A DNA stretch of 64,000 nucleotides, taken from Syncephalis fuscata. Lineage: Eukaryota > Zoopagomycota > Zoopagomycetes > Zoopagales > Piptocephalidaceae. The notes under the pieces were generated by a model. It had not been told where the DNA came from. It did no database searches and saw nothing but the letters and a program-made list of their open reading frames with translations. The DNA lies in NCBI GenBank assembly GCA_025786725.1, contig JAHLTZ010000002.1:620001-684000 (forward strand). Direction: 5' to 3'. The position numbers were made by a program, and so were the translations under genes. Below are positions 51,980-62,134 of this stretch, piece after piece. Position 1 is the stretch's first letter; each line of letters starts with the position of its first letter.

Positions 51980-52713
51980 ATGCAAATTACTCGTGTAGCT
52001 TCCCTTTCCAGCGCTGTTGCTGGATTGCTTTTAGCAATTGCAATCACAGCAACAACTGCTATTCCATGCGGTGTCTGCCATCACAAGACACCGGCTCCAA
52101 GCACAAACACCGGTTTGGCCCCTGCTTCTACCGCACCATTGACTCATGAGCCACTATATGGTGAAGCACCCGCACCATCATCTGGTACTGCTCCGGTACC
52201 GGCACCAGCGCCATCCAGTATTGCACCAGTACCGGCGCCAGCACCATCGTCTAGTACTAGCTCAACATCAGCAACATCTACGTCAACGGCCACTCTAACA
52301 ACGACACAAACGACCGTTCCAGCGGCAACACAGACCAATTCAGCCCCTCCAGCGAAACAAACCTCAATGTTTCCCTCAGCTCCTCTTCCCGCTGTAGATA
52401 ATAGTAATACCAACTCAACAAATCAAGGTGACGAAAATCGTATCCTAGGATTCCCAATGGGCGAGAATGGAGATGAAAATCGCCGCTTGGGAATGTCGAT
52501 GGGTGAAGGTGGATCCTCAACGAGCGAGAATGGAGATGCAAATCGCCGTCTTGGATTCTCGATGAGTGATAGTGGATCTCAACAAGCGATAACGGAGATG
52601 CAAATCGCCGTCTTGGATTCTCGATGAGTGATAGTGGATCCTCAACAAGCGAGAATGGAGATGCAAATCGCCGTCTTGGATTCTCGATGAGTGATAGTGG
52701 AGCTAATCAATAA
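51980..52713 (+). CDS. Secreted repeat precursor with dibasic (Kex2-type) sites
   Basis: A clear signal peptide (MQITRVASLSSAVAGLLLAI...TTA) is followed by a short Cys pair (CGVCHH). Next comes a Pro/Ala/Ser/Thr-rich linker (PAPAPSSIAPVPAPAPSS). The C-terminal third consists of tandem repeats, consensus GDANRRLGFSMSDSGSSTSEN, in about five copies from GDENRILGF to the end ANQ-stop. Each full unit has an Arg-Arg pair, so cleavage by a Kex2-like protease would release near-identical acidic Ser-rich peptides beginning LGFSMS. The frame breaks near 52578 where one repeat has one C fewer than its sister repeats; restoring it continues the repeats to TAA. No intron. Possible roles: peptide signal, ribosomally made natural product, or surface adhesin. 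No homologue recognised. Confidence 0.75.
52427..52707 (+). repeat. Coding tandem repeat, about 60 bp unit
   Basis: Five in-frame units. The last three are nearly identical at the DNA level (GGAGATGCAAATCGCCGTCT recurs), which indicates recent expansion or homogenisation. The first units are more diverged. Confidence 0.85.
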
Positions 52714-53071
52714 AATGTTAGTTGGCAAGCGGCCAACACATTTAATGGAATACTTTAAATAATAAATTGCTATTACAATATTTTCTTGTATTTATTTATG
52801 CTAGCCAAACTATAATATTTAAACCTTAAATTTTTATACAGATATGCTGTCATACGATTAGCCACTAATCTAGTAAAGTGTCTGTATTTAATGTATCATA
52901 TCTATATACTGGTATTTTTAAATATATACTATATGAATATAAATGTAAAATTAGAATGTATTTAGTCAATGCCTGTGATTTTATTAACAACATAAGATAG
53001 TGTCGATAGGTCCTTTAGACATTACATTACACCATAGTAAGTATGTTGCTGCTTTGATGGATCCTTGTTAT
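52714..53071. other. Convergent AT-rich spacer
   Basis: Lies between the repeat-peptide stop and the stop of the small secreted protein on the other strand. No element is seen. Confidence 0.5.
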
Positions 53072-53496
53072 CTAAAATTTGGAGCCAAATGGAGCCGCTA
53101 CATTAACAGGGGTAGTAGAAGAAGGAGTAGATGTATAAGTAGAAGCAGGAGTAGAAGTAGAAGTAGGATAGGATTAGTAGGAGTAGGAACAACAGGGACA
53201 GCGGCAGGGGCAGAATTTTTAATAGCAATGTTATTATCTTTGAGAATCTTTTTAAGAACATCTCACGAATAGATCCATTTACGTTGGTTCCCTCTAATGT
53301 AAAGTATTTTTATCACTTTTAAGGTCACCGGAGTTGTCTATTTTATATGTACCACGGCCAAGGCCATAGACATCATATTCGTCGTGTAGGGGAATGAGTG
53401 AGCCAACGATGGGTGCAGCATCTGTAAATGTAAGATAAAAGACCATTGTTATAAGGCAGCCTAAAAAAGCACCAATGCCAAGCTGAATGAAACCAT
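53072..53496 (-). CDS. Small secreted protein with Pro/Ser/Thr tail (frame breaks)
   Basis: Starting at 53494-53496 the protein begins with a signal peptide or signal anchor (MVSFSLALVLF, then GCLITMVFYLTFTDAAP). A short unique domain follows (HDEYDVYGLGRGTYKIDNSG and EDVLKKILKDNNIAIKN). The tail is Pro/Ala/Thr/Ser rich (PTSTSTPASTYTSTPSSTTP) and ends FGSKF-TAG. Four frame changes are needed, near 53468, 53302, 53268 and 53125. All four are solved by one additional base in an A/T run. Four in 425 bp is the highest density in the window, so real decay cannot be excluded. No family recognised. Confidence 0.45.
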
Positions 53497-54114
53497 GTTG
53501 AATTTTGTAGTGATACGGCTAGTACAAATGCTAATAAAATGCTTAAATGATTTACAATGATGTGATGTGAATGCTTGAACGTTTGAAATGAATGCTTGAG
53601 CGTTTGAAATAAATGTTTGATTGCTTGAAGTGGTTATGCAAAAGTTAAATGTTAAAATGCTATCACAATGCTAGATTTGGGACAAAGATACAATTGCCTA
53701 GATATGAGAATGCAAGAACAGTAAAGCAAAAAACGTTTTATTTACGATAATTCCAAGCTTTTAAACCTTTGCACATATTTTCTGTATACGTCATGGTATC
53801 AGAAATCAATAAGCACGCCATTGAAATAGTCTTTGTTTATAATTTAACGAGTCGAGCGGTGTCACATTGCAAAGGCAATTAGTCTATTTTTAGTTTCCCA
53901 ACAATGTCACAGAAATTTGAAATTAAAACAGGTTGTTGAAACAAACGAATGTTCGTTTAAAACCTTGTAAGCAATTTTCTATCTCATAAAGCACCTTAAA
54001 CCATACAAGCTCAGCTATATATTTCTCGGCGTTCAAGATTAGAAAGAATTATATTACAATTCTTTTACTGCACACACACTACATATTTACGGTTACACAG
54101 ACAGTTTTAACACC
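53497..54114. other. Divergent spacer with short tandem motif
   Basis: Upstream region of two divergent small secreted-protein genes. A loose tandem of GAATGCTTGAACGTTTGAAAT (21 bp), nearly three copies, lies at about 53569-53628. A TATATATTT stretch near 54,015-54,023 lies about 90 bp before the next ATG and could be a TATA box. Confidence 0.45.
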
Positions 54115-54255
54115 ATGCACATTGTTCTTGCCTTTACTGCCTGTTTTGTTGCCCTATTGTTAGCTGGTTCAAAGGCAGATGCTGGAATTATTTACATACC
54201 AGGAGTGATAGAGAAAAACGTCGATAATCTAGAAAATACGATGACAATCATGTGA
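54115..54255 (+). CDS. Candidate 46-residue secreted peptide
   Basis: An ATG opens a strong signal peptide (MHIVLAFTACFVALLLAGSK, then ADA cleavage-type end). The following mature peptide of about 23 residues (GIIYIPGVIEKNVDNLENTM) ends at TGA. Its place among other secreted-protein genes and the TATA-like element about 90 bp upstream support it. Its shortness and the lack of homologues argue for caution. It may also be the first exon of a longer gene, or be truncated by a frame error. Confidence 0.4.
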   Translation: MHIVLAFTACFVALLLAGSKADAGIIYIPGVIEKNVDNLENTMTIM

Positions 54256-55273
54256 TGGGACCAATCAAAGTGTACCAACTACTTTCAGAATGTTGAAGAT
54301 ATATAAATAATATTATTATGGCCTATGTCATTTAAAGATTATTGGCTAGAAAGTCCAATATTGATCAATTAAATATTTTTATAATACTAGTTTAGAATTT
54401 AAATAATACAACTATACATGCTCTACAAAGACGATAATAATTGTAGCACCTATATCACATGATCAATTCGTTTACAGCATGAGCCGTCATAATCATATGG
54501 CTTGGACATTACATTTAGTTAAATAAAGATTTATTATAGTATAATTTGTCAAAATATAAAATAATATTAATATTAACATTAGTCGATCCCATATTGGTAT
54601 TATTAGCGCCAACAAGTAATTAGTACAAGCAATATCTATGACTACTTGTTATTTGGAAACGTATGATTAATTAATATTACTATGATAGTTAAAAAAATGA
54701 CGCATAAAGCCACCATATCTTATATTATATCACTTGCTCAGCAGATAAAGTAATAGCATGACCAATCCTATATTATTAGCTTTAGTTGCTATTACCGTAT
54801 TTAGTAATTATAAATTGTCTGGTTTCCCACACTAAAAGCTGTAACTGTACACTTTTTATCGTATTGCAAGTGTTGTTATACATTTATGCAAGCAATAGAT
54901 AAGTAAATGGCTAGTTTTATTATCAGTAAATATCTACTAAGTTTATGTAATTTCTATTCTTATGCATTTTATATTTATAATTGCTGCTGTATTTTATTGC
55001 AACATTATAGTTCATTGCAGCAGTTTATTAATTCATTTTATATCAATTTGAACATACATTTATTAGCAGTTGGTATTTAGAAACGCAATTAATACTGAGC
55101 ATTATACAAACAATTCTCTACAATGTAAATCAGTATTGCAAAGCGTTTATTGCATGATGATGATCAAAGTTATAACATACGCCTGTGAATATAGTTGAAT
55201 TGGTAAACTGTAACTTGACAAGAAGAAAACAATGGAACAATTACGGCTGATTGTATGTATAGTCAACACAGAC
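54256..55273. other. AT-rich spacer
   Basis: About 1 kb without supportable frames, repeats or RNA genes. Confidence 0.5.
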
Positions 55274-55681
55274 CTATGCAGTTTCAACCTTATTGTAAGC
55301 TTCAGGTTGGTTCATAATAAGTCGGTAGTTCTTGTCCACGCTTACAGGGCCATCCATGCCATTCAATGGATTGTTACCATTTGGAGCAAGAGGATTCACG
55401 AAAGAAAACGGTTGTTCATTTTCATGTGGTGGCTGTACTGCACGGATAGTTGGCATCATCCACCAGGCATTATTTTCAAATCCAAACATTGAGAAAACTG
55501 ATGTGTCGTCCATTGTCTGCTGGCTTGGTCCGTTAGAGGAACTTGTCGATGGGTCTTGTGCTATAAAGCTACTGTGTTGGGCGGGTGCCATGAAAGGAGC
55601 AGCACTTATTTTCAAAGCGCAGCTGATTAATGCAATACATTGAAGATAAAAGGTAGCAGAATACTTCGCTGAAGCAATCAT
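55274..55681 (-). CDS. Small secreted protein, 135 residues
   Basis: An uninterrupted frame with a signal peptide (ATFYLQCIALISCALKISA, cleavage likely before APF) starts at 55679-55681 and ends with TAG. The mature protein is rich in Pro, Asn, Ser and Gln, with a short aromatic segment (MFGFENNAWWMMPTIRAV), and has no Cys pairs after the signal. No family is recognised. It could be a cell-wall or effector-like protein. No frame break and no intron. Confidence 0.6.
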   Translation of the reverse strand: MIASAKYSATFYLQCIALISCALKISAAPFMAPAQHSSFIAQDPSTSSSNGPSQQTMDDTSVFSMFGFENNAWWMMPTIRAVQPPHENEQPFSFVNPLAPNGNNPLNGMDGPVSVDKNYRLIMNQPEAYNKVETA

Positions 55682-56219
55682 GATGCTATTATCGTGATAT
55701 GGAGTGGCTTTACTTGTGATTTAACGCAATAAATGAGGCTGCAAACTGTACGTGGCTAGCACGATAGCAATCGATTACTATCAAAACTTAACGTTGAAGG
55801 AAAAGGCGGCAAGTAGCAAATAAGCTAGTGTTTCATGGGGCTATTTATATGGCGACATGGAATTTGTTAGTAGATTTACCTAGCCCCGTATTCTTTGATA
55901 CATGTAACCAGTTGGTCTGGTTTATAGAATAGAAAAAAAAATGTTTATCTTGTGACCAATAATAATAATAATGTGAATGGGTAGAAACAGGTACACTCTT
56001 ATTGATTGCCCAGTTAAGCAAAGCTGTACTGAACACACTTGAACTTGATGATATTCAAACTGATAAAGCAGTTAGAGCATTGCTAAGTAAATTTACTTGA
56101 TTAATTATGTATAAAATTTTAATTGATTACACATGTGTAGTTATCTGTAACATAGAATTCCTTATTCTTAGTGTATTGTTGCACGAGAATTGAAGAAAAT
56201 ACGTGAGAGCCGAGTACTA
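55682..56219. other. AT-rich spacer
   Basis: Upstream region of the small secreted protein and 3' region of the GH9 gene. Nothing specific is seen. Confidence 0.5.
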
Positions 56220-58249
56220 CTATGAAGGCGAGCTATGAAGTTTTGCCAGTAGAGTAAGGCGGCGCAAATAGGCCGTGACCAACCCGCTGCATAAAATAAT
56301 GTATACGCTGATGGCGACACCAATGATGGCATAGGTTGTTGAGCGTTTGTGGCGGGGTCCGTTTTCAGGCAAGCCGACGTAGTACGGCGCGTCCGTCGCG
56401 TATAAATATTGATGTGCCACTACCGACTGAAATCCGGCATTATAATCAAGGGCAACCTAGAATAGTTTTTATATGCCACAAGTCAATTTCAACACAGCTA
56501 AATCCCCAGTTAACTTACCTCAGACTGTTTCCAGTTATTTCGATTGTCTTCATAGTCGTCGAGAAAGCTTGGGCCACCAACCACGGCACCATATAGTACA
56601 TGCTCTGTCTGTTCTGGGACATGAATATTTTGGATGTCAGTACCACCATGAGCACCGGAATGATGGGGATTTTTTGGAGAGTTGGCGTGCACACCAATCA
56701 CATAGGGGATACGGACAGGATTGTGTCCAAGTAGATATTCAAATTGTGCAGTTGCAAAACTTTCATAGCGTTTACGACGTGCAGAGTTTACCGGAAGGTT
56801 ACGGGACGCATAGGTCAAAAGTAACTGAGCAGTATTAGATGCAAATACAGTAGAGTCTGAATCGCTAATAATAAATAATTTAGTCATTTAAATAATAATC
56901 ATTTACTTTGATGCTCACCTAATATCACGATACCATAGCAGGCCTCCAGCCGTCAATTCTGCATTCTGAAGTGAAACGATCGAGTCCAAATACGACTCGG
57001 CCCAGTCTTTCCAATCTTGATCTGTGCTCCCCTCGCCAATACGGCTACGAGCAATTGCGCCGACAACATAGCAGCCGCCGCGTCTTTCATCCCAATTAAA
57101 TGGTGGCTTTGAAGCTCTTAATTGTCCTTCGCGTACGTATTGTTTAGCACGGTCAAGATATGAATTTTCTCCGGTCATACGGGCCATCCAGACCATAGCC
57201 CAACAAAGATCATCGTAATACCCGCTGGACGCGTAGTATGGAGTTACCGAGGGCACAGAGTCCTGGTAGAGTCGCATGGGCTTTAATTCGGCCAGAGCGC
57301 ATGTGTCATTGGCATGTTGCTGTAATAAATTTGAATAGGCCGTGTCATTTATTCGTCGTCGATAAAGAATTGCGCTAGATGCAAATGCAGCGCAGACGGA
57401 TGCAGCAAGATCGGTTCCGGGATGGCTGACATCTACACTAAAGGCTGGTCGTGGCTTTGGGATGCCTGTATCAGGTCCCCAGTAATTGTGATCGACGTTG
57501 CCATCTCCTACTTGCGCAAAAATAACGCTGGAGTTTGGATTGGCCTTCATCAACCAATCCAGTCCCCAGCGCATTTGTAAATCAAATGCAGAAGCCTGGC
57601 CACTTTCCTCGTAGCTTCTCCAAAATGCAAGTCCTCCCCAGGCAAGTTGCGATAGCGAGAATGACAGAGGAAACGTAAACTTCAAATAATCGCCTGTTAT
57701 GTAGTTGCGTAGTTAATAATTTTTAACTTTACGTAGCACACATTATTGATTTCTTACCAGCGTCATAGTATCCCTGAATAAATAAAGAAAACAGTGTATT
57801 AATAACAAAATTACATAATCGATAGTTTGGTGCATTAAGTATCGAACATACCCCAACCAAATCAACACCATTTTCACTTCCATCGTCAAGTGCAGAGTCA
57901 TGACGCCTAATGATGCAATAAATTTTATAATGGGTAGTTTGAATATCAAATCTACTTACCAAGAGATTTGGCTGTTATTTGGTAATTTTCCACTGCGTTG
58001 TGCTTCGTAGAACATAATGTTATAGCTCAATAAACGAATCCATTCAGTCTGAACAAAAGCGTCTGTAGCTGCACCGCTAACCTGTTTGCCTGCATTTTGG
58101 CCGAGCAAAGGTGCAGTTGATTCTTGCTGACTACTAGCTCCAGTTGCTAGTAATGCTATTATAGTACAAAGCATTACAGATTTTATAATATATTTAGTCG
58201 TTGATTTTAGTTGTGGCGCGCTGGCAGCAGAGAAGGTTTTTGGTATCAT
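56220..58249 (-). CDS. GH9 endoglucanase with C-terminal membrane anchor
   Basis: Secreted or surface beta-1,4-glucanase of about 570 residues in roughly six exons, all in phase. An N-terminal signal or anchor segment (VMLCTIIALLATGASS) precedes the GH9 domain. Diagnostic parts are the water-activating Asp pair region (GYYDAGDYLKFTFPLSFSLS), the disordered-loop region with VDHNYWGPD, the histidine motif NPHHSGAHGG, and the catalytic acid region DNRNNW, then SEVALDYNAGFQSVV. After the catalytic domain a single hydrophobic helix (AIIGVAISVYIILCSGLVTA) and a basic tail (YLRRLTLLAK) anchor it. Membrane-anchored GH9 enzymes are known from some fungi. TAG stop. No frame break, in contrast to neighbouring genes. 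Confidence 0.93.
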
Positions 58250-59520
58250 TTTAGCTGTTACAACTAATCGTTTGTATAGTTCGTAAAATGTTTTGCAGCT
58301 GTTGCGTATTCCCGATAAACTGGGATTTGTTTGGACTTGATACTACCCCACCCTGTGTCGCTATTTATTTGTGTTTGCGAAAATATAGATTATTGAGAAA
58401 GTAGAAAAAAATGGAAATCAATGGCACATCAAGCAAAGGAGAAGAAGCAAAATTTGGCCAGCGCAGTTCCAAAAGGGATCCAATGGGAATGAAGAAAACA
58501 CAGCTGCAAAAAAAGGTTCCTGCATCGTAGGTCGGAGTGAGATGTTTCGCGTTTATAGATAGATACCATCGCAACGAATGCCACGGCAAGTATCGTTATA
58601 CATGTACACATTGTCACCAAGAGCAAGTGCAGGCTTAATTAAATTGTTCTAGAAAAGCAGCGACTTGGCGTATGAACAGATCCCTGGATGTTTTGTATTA
58701 GTTTCCAATGATTTGGGCAAGCTGAAGCTATGAAATTGCACTTTCTTTCCGTAACAAATTATAGTGATACACAAAAATAAATTAATAACTACACACATAT
58801 ATAAAGGCGCAAAAATTTAAGCTAAATAGACATATATACTTTTTGTTGATAATAAAAGTTAGTCAGTTATTTAATTATTTTCTGCATAAATAAAATATAA
58901 TGCTTGGAATATAGTAAAATGTCTACAGTCAAGATTTTTGTGTGGGAAAGCTACATAATTTATAATTGCTAAATATGGTAATGGTGTTTTCCCAGTTTGA
59001 TATACGTGGCATGTAAGATCGACTGCAAGCTTAAAAACGCACATACACTGCTTATTGCCTGTTGGTTTTACAAAATAGTGGACGGATAGCTTGCCGGTAT
59101 TTTCCGCTACATTACACTGCTCGGCAGTAGTTGACAGCGGCAGCGTTTGCCGAAAACGGACGTAAGCAGCAAGGGCGCAACCATGCGATAATCCTTTCTT
59201 GGTACTGAATGCTTTGGTAGTGGTTGACCTTGGACTTCCTTAAAAAAGCACGGAATACAAACCAGCGTATTTTTATGTTTTCGTAACACGCTGATGTGGG
59301 CATGTGTAACATCGAACTATTCAAACAGTGTTGCTGCGCGACGTGTAAGGTGATCTGCCTAGCCGATGGTATTCTGCACTGAAAAAGGAACATTTTCAAA
59401 TGCACTGGAATACAAAAATAAAGTGGTGTTATTTAAGATGGCCAAGCATTTGCCAAACTTCAAATGGCCATTTTTTGAACTTCGTAATTTTAACAGCTTT
59501 TAGTCTTTTTATTATAAAAA
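58250..59520. other. Divergent spacer of GH9 and mucin-like genes
   Basis: About 1.27 kb between opposite start codons. Some short frames on the minus strand (58429-58626; 59112-59405) lack intron-exon logic and family likeness, and I do not support them as genes. Presumably promoter sequence for both secreted proteins. Confidence 0.45.
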
Positions 59521-60029
59521 ATGCAGATTGTAATTATTTCATTATTTTGGAGTTTTTGCTGTATATATCCTGTTATATCAGCGCCAACTCCTTTATTGAA
59601 TGGCCTTCTAGGTGGTGTTCCTGTAGTTGGGCCTTTAGTCAATGGATTGGGCGATGGTCTAGTATCAGGACTGGTACCTGCACTTTTACCGCCTCAATCT
59701 CCACCCCCATCTCCCGCACCGGCATCAGCACCGACACCATCGCCAGCATCATCACCATCGCCAGCACCAGCACCATCGCCTCCATCAGCACCATCGCCTC
59801 CATTAGCACCATCGCCCTTGCCAGCACCATCGCCGTCGCCTGCGCCATCAACATCAGTACCGCTACCGCCATCATCTTCAGCAACAGCAGCATCTTCTGA
59901 TTCTGGATCAAGTTTAAGTAGTGATACAGGAAATCAAAATCAAAACGGAATTAGTAATAATAATAATCTACCTGCATTAATGACGGCTGGAAGTAATTCA
60001 GAATCTAATCCTTCTTCAAGAAGTGATTC

Positions 60030-60062
<33 letters not shown>

Positions 60063-60393
60063 TCCAAAAAGCGAAGAACCTCCCAAGATTGGAGGCAATC
60101 CTTTGTTACCGGGCAATACCTGGAAGACTTCGACAGATATTATAGTAGCCGTCGTAGTGTCTTGTGTATTTCTTGCTGCTGTAGGCACAGTTGCTAGCGT
60201 TGCATATTTCCGTCATAAAAAGGCAAAGAAAAACCAAAATGCATTCAGTACTGGGGACTGGATGACTGTAGAGGAGATCCAGCAACGATATGGTAATAGC
60301 AATATACCGACTATTACACCCGATCAACGACCGGTTACTACAGCAAAAACATCACATAATTCTCGTAATGTTATTCGTTTTTCATTCAAATAG
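59521..60393 (+). CDS. Mucin-like type I membrane protein
   Basis: A 290-residue protein in one exon. The signal peptide (MQIVIISLFWSFCCIYPVIS) is followed by a Gly/Val/Leu-rich segment, then a Pro/Ala/Ser repeat region (PSPAPAPSPPSAPSPP), Ser/Asn-rich stretches with a ten-Asn run, one membrane helix (DIIVAVVVSCVFLAAVGTVA), and a basic cytosolic tail starting RHKKAKKNQN that ends RFSFK-TAG. The layout is that of a surface sensor or adhesin such as Wsc/Mid2-type wall sensors, with heavy O-glycosylation expected. Sequence similarity to those is not evident. No frame break. Confidence 0.7.
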
Positions 60394-62134
60394 TGATTTA
60401 CACTTGGAAATATTTATGTAGCACTATTGTAAAGTTTAACAGCTTATTAATTAAATAAATTATATTAAAACAATTACGGTTGCATTATACTTTACTTTTT
60501 TATTTACGTTACCAAAGTAACATTCATTTCAATTGAAATCATGTTATTGTTATACACATCACAATTATATTACTTCCTGTTAAAATACTGTTAATAAATT
60601 GACTTAAATAATGTAACATTCTATTTGATTTTATTGAAACATTTAAGGTCGATTATAATTGGCAATGTGTAGAAAGATTAATTGAATATTAGCATATTTC
60701 AATAAGCTACATTCACTATGATTACAATCACATTGGATTTTTAGCAATAATATCCATAATTATTTAGTTAATTGTTTTATTTGATTGTGTTAGTGTCGTT
60801 GCACTAATATGTATATGTTATGCATCATTCCATTCTTTAATTTAATTTTAATGCTTGTTAATTGAGTTAAATAAAATGCATTATCATATAAAATATTGTG
60901 CGTATTTATAAATAATCTTAATAAAACATAGCTCCGTTCATATTCATATTATTTGTTCTATCAATATAACTCAGTGAACAAACTAGGTGCACTGAGTTAG
61001 TTTTTATTAATAAAAGAACTGGAACCATACCGACAACGGTTATATACAGCGTATGACCAATATATAATGAAATGATAAACGTTATAATGAATATGCAACA
61101 TGGAATGAGACTAGCAATGTTTAAGTTATCGAGTATATATGCATGAGCAGATGACCGACATTAGCTAAACTTTTAATAATAGGCTAGAACAAAAATAAAT
61201 ACAGCTTTGGATAGAGAAGATTAAGCGAGTATATAATGATATATAAAATGGTGAATATACGGCGAGAAAGCATATAAAACGATGTCAAAGTTATAGTGCA
61301 TATAATACAATGAGTGGACTGAGTGAAGTATAATGGAGCATATAAACAATATAATGTATCTAATATATTATAGAATGATATAAATAAATAGAGTGTATAT
61401 GTATACTGGATAATAAATCTATGATAATGAGTATTTTGGGCCCTGATGTGAATTACTCCTAGTTTCATGTTCAATAGAAATAAAGTTTGATTTAAATGCG
61501 TAAATATTGTTAAGTGTAGTTATTTGGCCATTAAATCACATTAAATGACTAGTAATTGTTTAATGCTTGAAAAAATACTATCTTTATTTAATTAATAAAT
61601 AATGTAATATATACAAGCATAAATTAAATGACATTGGACATAAAGACTATGAATAAATTGAAATATAAATAAGAGAATTGTTTAAGAGGTGGAATAAAAG
61701 AAAGAATAAAAGCAATCATATAAAAGCAAATGTAGCTATATAATAATATCATCAATAAAACAATAAGTGTAATAAGAACGTTTGCCATCTAAATCTCACT
61801 TGCCATATTATATGGTGCAATAAGCATGGCTTTTGGGGGCGGGTTGAAGTGAAGCTGAGCATCATATCTTTTATTTCTAGAAAAAGTAGGGGCGCAAAGT
61901 AAAATAGCCCACAATTACAGCCATACGCGCAATATTTGTTGCCAAAGCGATCCCGTTTCCAAGTACCGGTATTATAAGATGCTAAGCAACACAAGTAATA
62001 ATGTATTACAACTTAAATATCGCGCAAATGTGTAGACAATACTGCACTTGAATTTAATCTAATATCCATACCTATTATATAGTAGTAGTTTAACATTTTT
62101 ACTGCATTTCCAATATTAGAAAATAGGAAGAACT
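60394..62134. other. AT-rich spacer with dispersed repeat and coding-like island
   Basis: Contains a repeat copy at about 61,120-61,570. An island near 61,780-61,985 on the minus strand is less AT-rich and reads NTGTWKRDRFGNKYCAYGCN; it may be a gene relic, but no start, splice or stop logic supports it. Confidence 0.45.
61120..61570. repeat. Dispersed noncoding repeat family, copy 3
   Basis: Starts near TATATATGCATGAGCAGATG and shares AAAATAAATACAGCTTTGGA, AAAGTTATAGTGCATATAAT, GTATACTGGATAATAAATCT and a final GGCCATTAAATCACATTAAA with the copies at 23 and 34.6 kb. Same orientation as copy 2. No coding content. Confidence 0.65.

Noticed and set aside
52144-52541. Minus-strand frames opposite the repeat-peptide gene
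   Set aside because: Produced by the repetitive Pro/Ala and Gly/Asn/Arg codons of the plus-strand gene; no signal peptide or start context.
53000-53272. Plus-strand frame with an RSR-repeat
   Set aside because: It is the complement of the Thr/Ser/Pro-coding tail of the minus-strand secreted protein, which explains the Arg/Ser repeat.
59112-59405. 97-codon minus-strand frame upstream of the mucin-like gene
   Set aside because: No recognisable domain or signal, and it lies in a spacer between divergent promoters.
61752-61994. 80-codon minus-strand frame with a Cys/Gly motif
   Set aside because: Only a short piece looks coding-like; no signal peptide, splice partners or conserved stop. Noted as a possible relic, not called as a gene.
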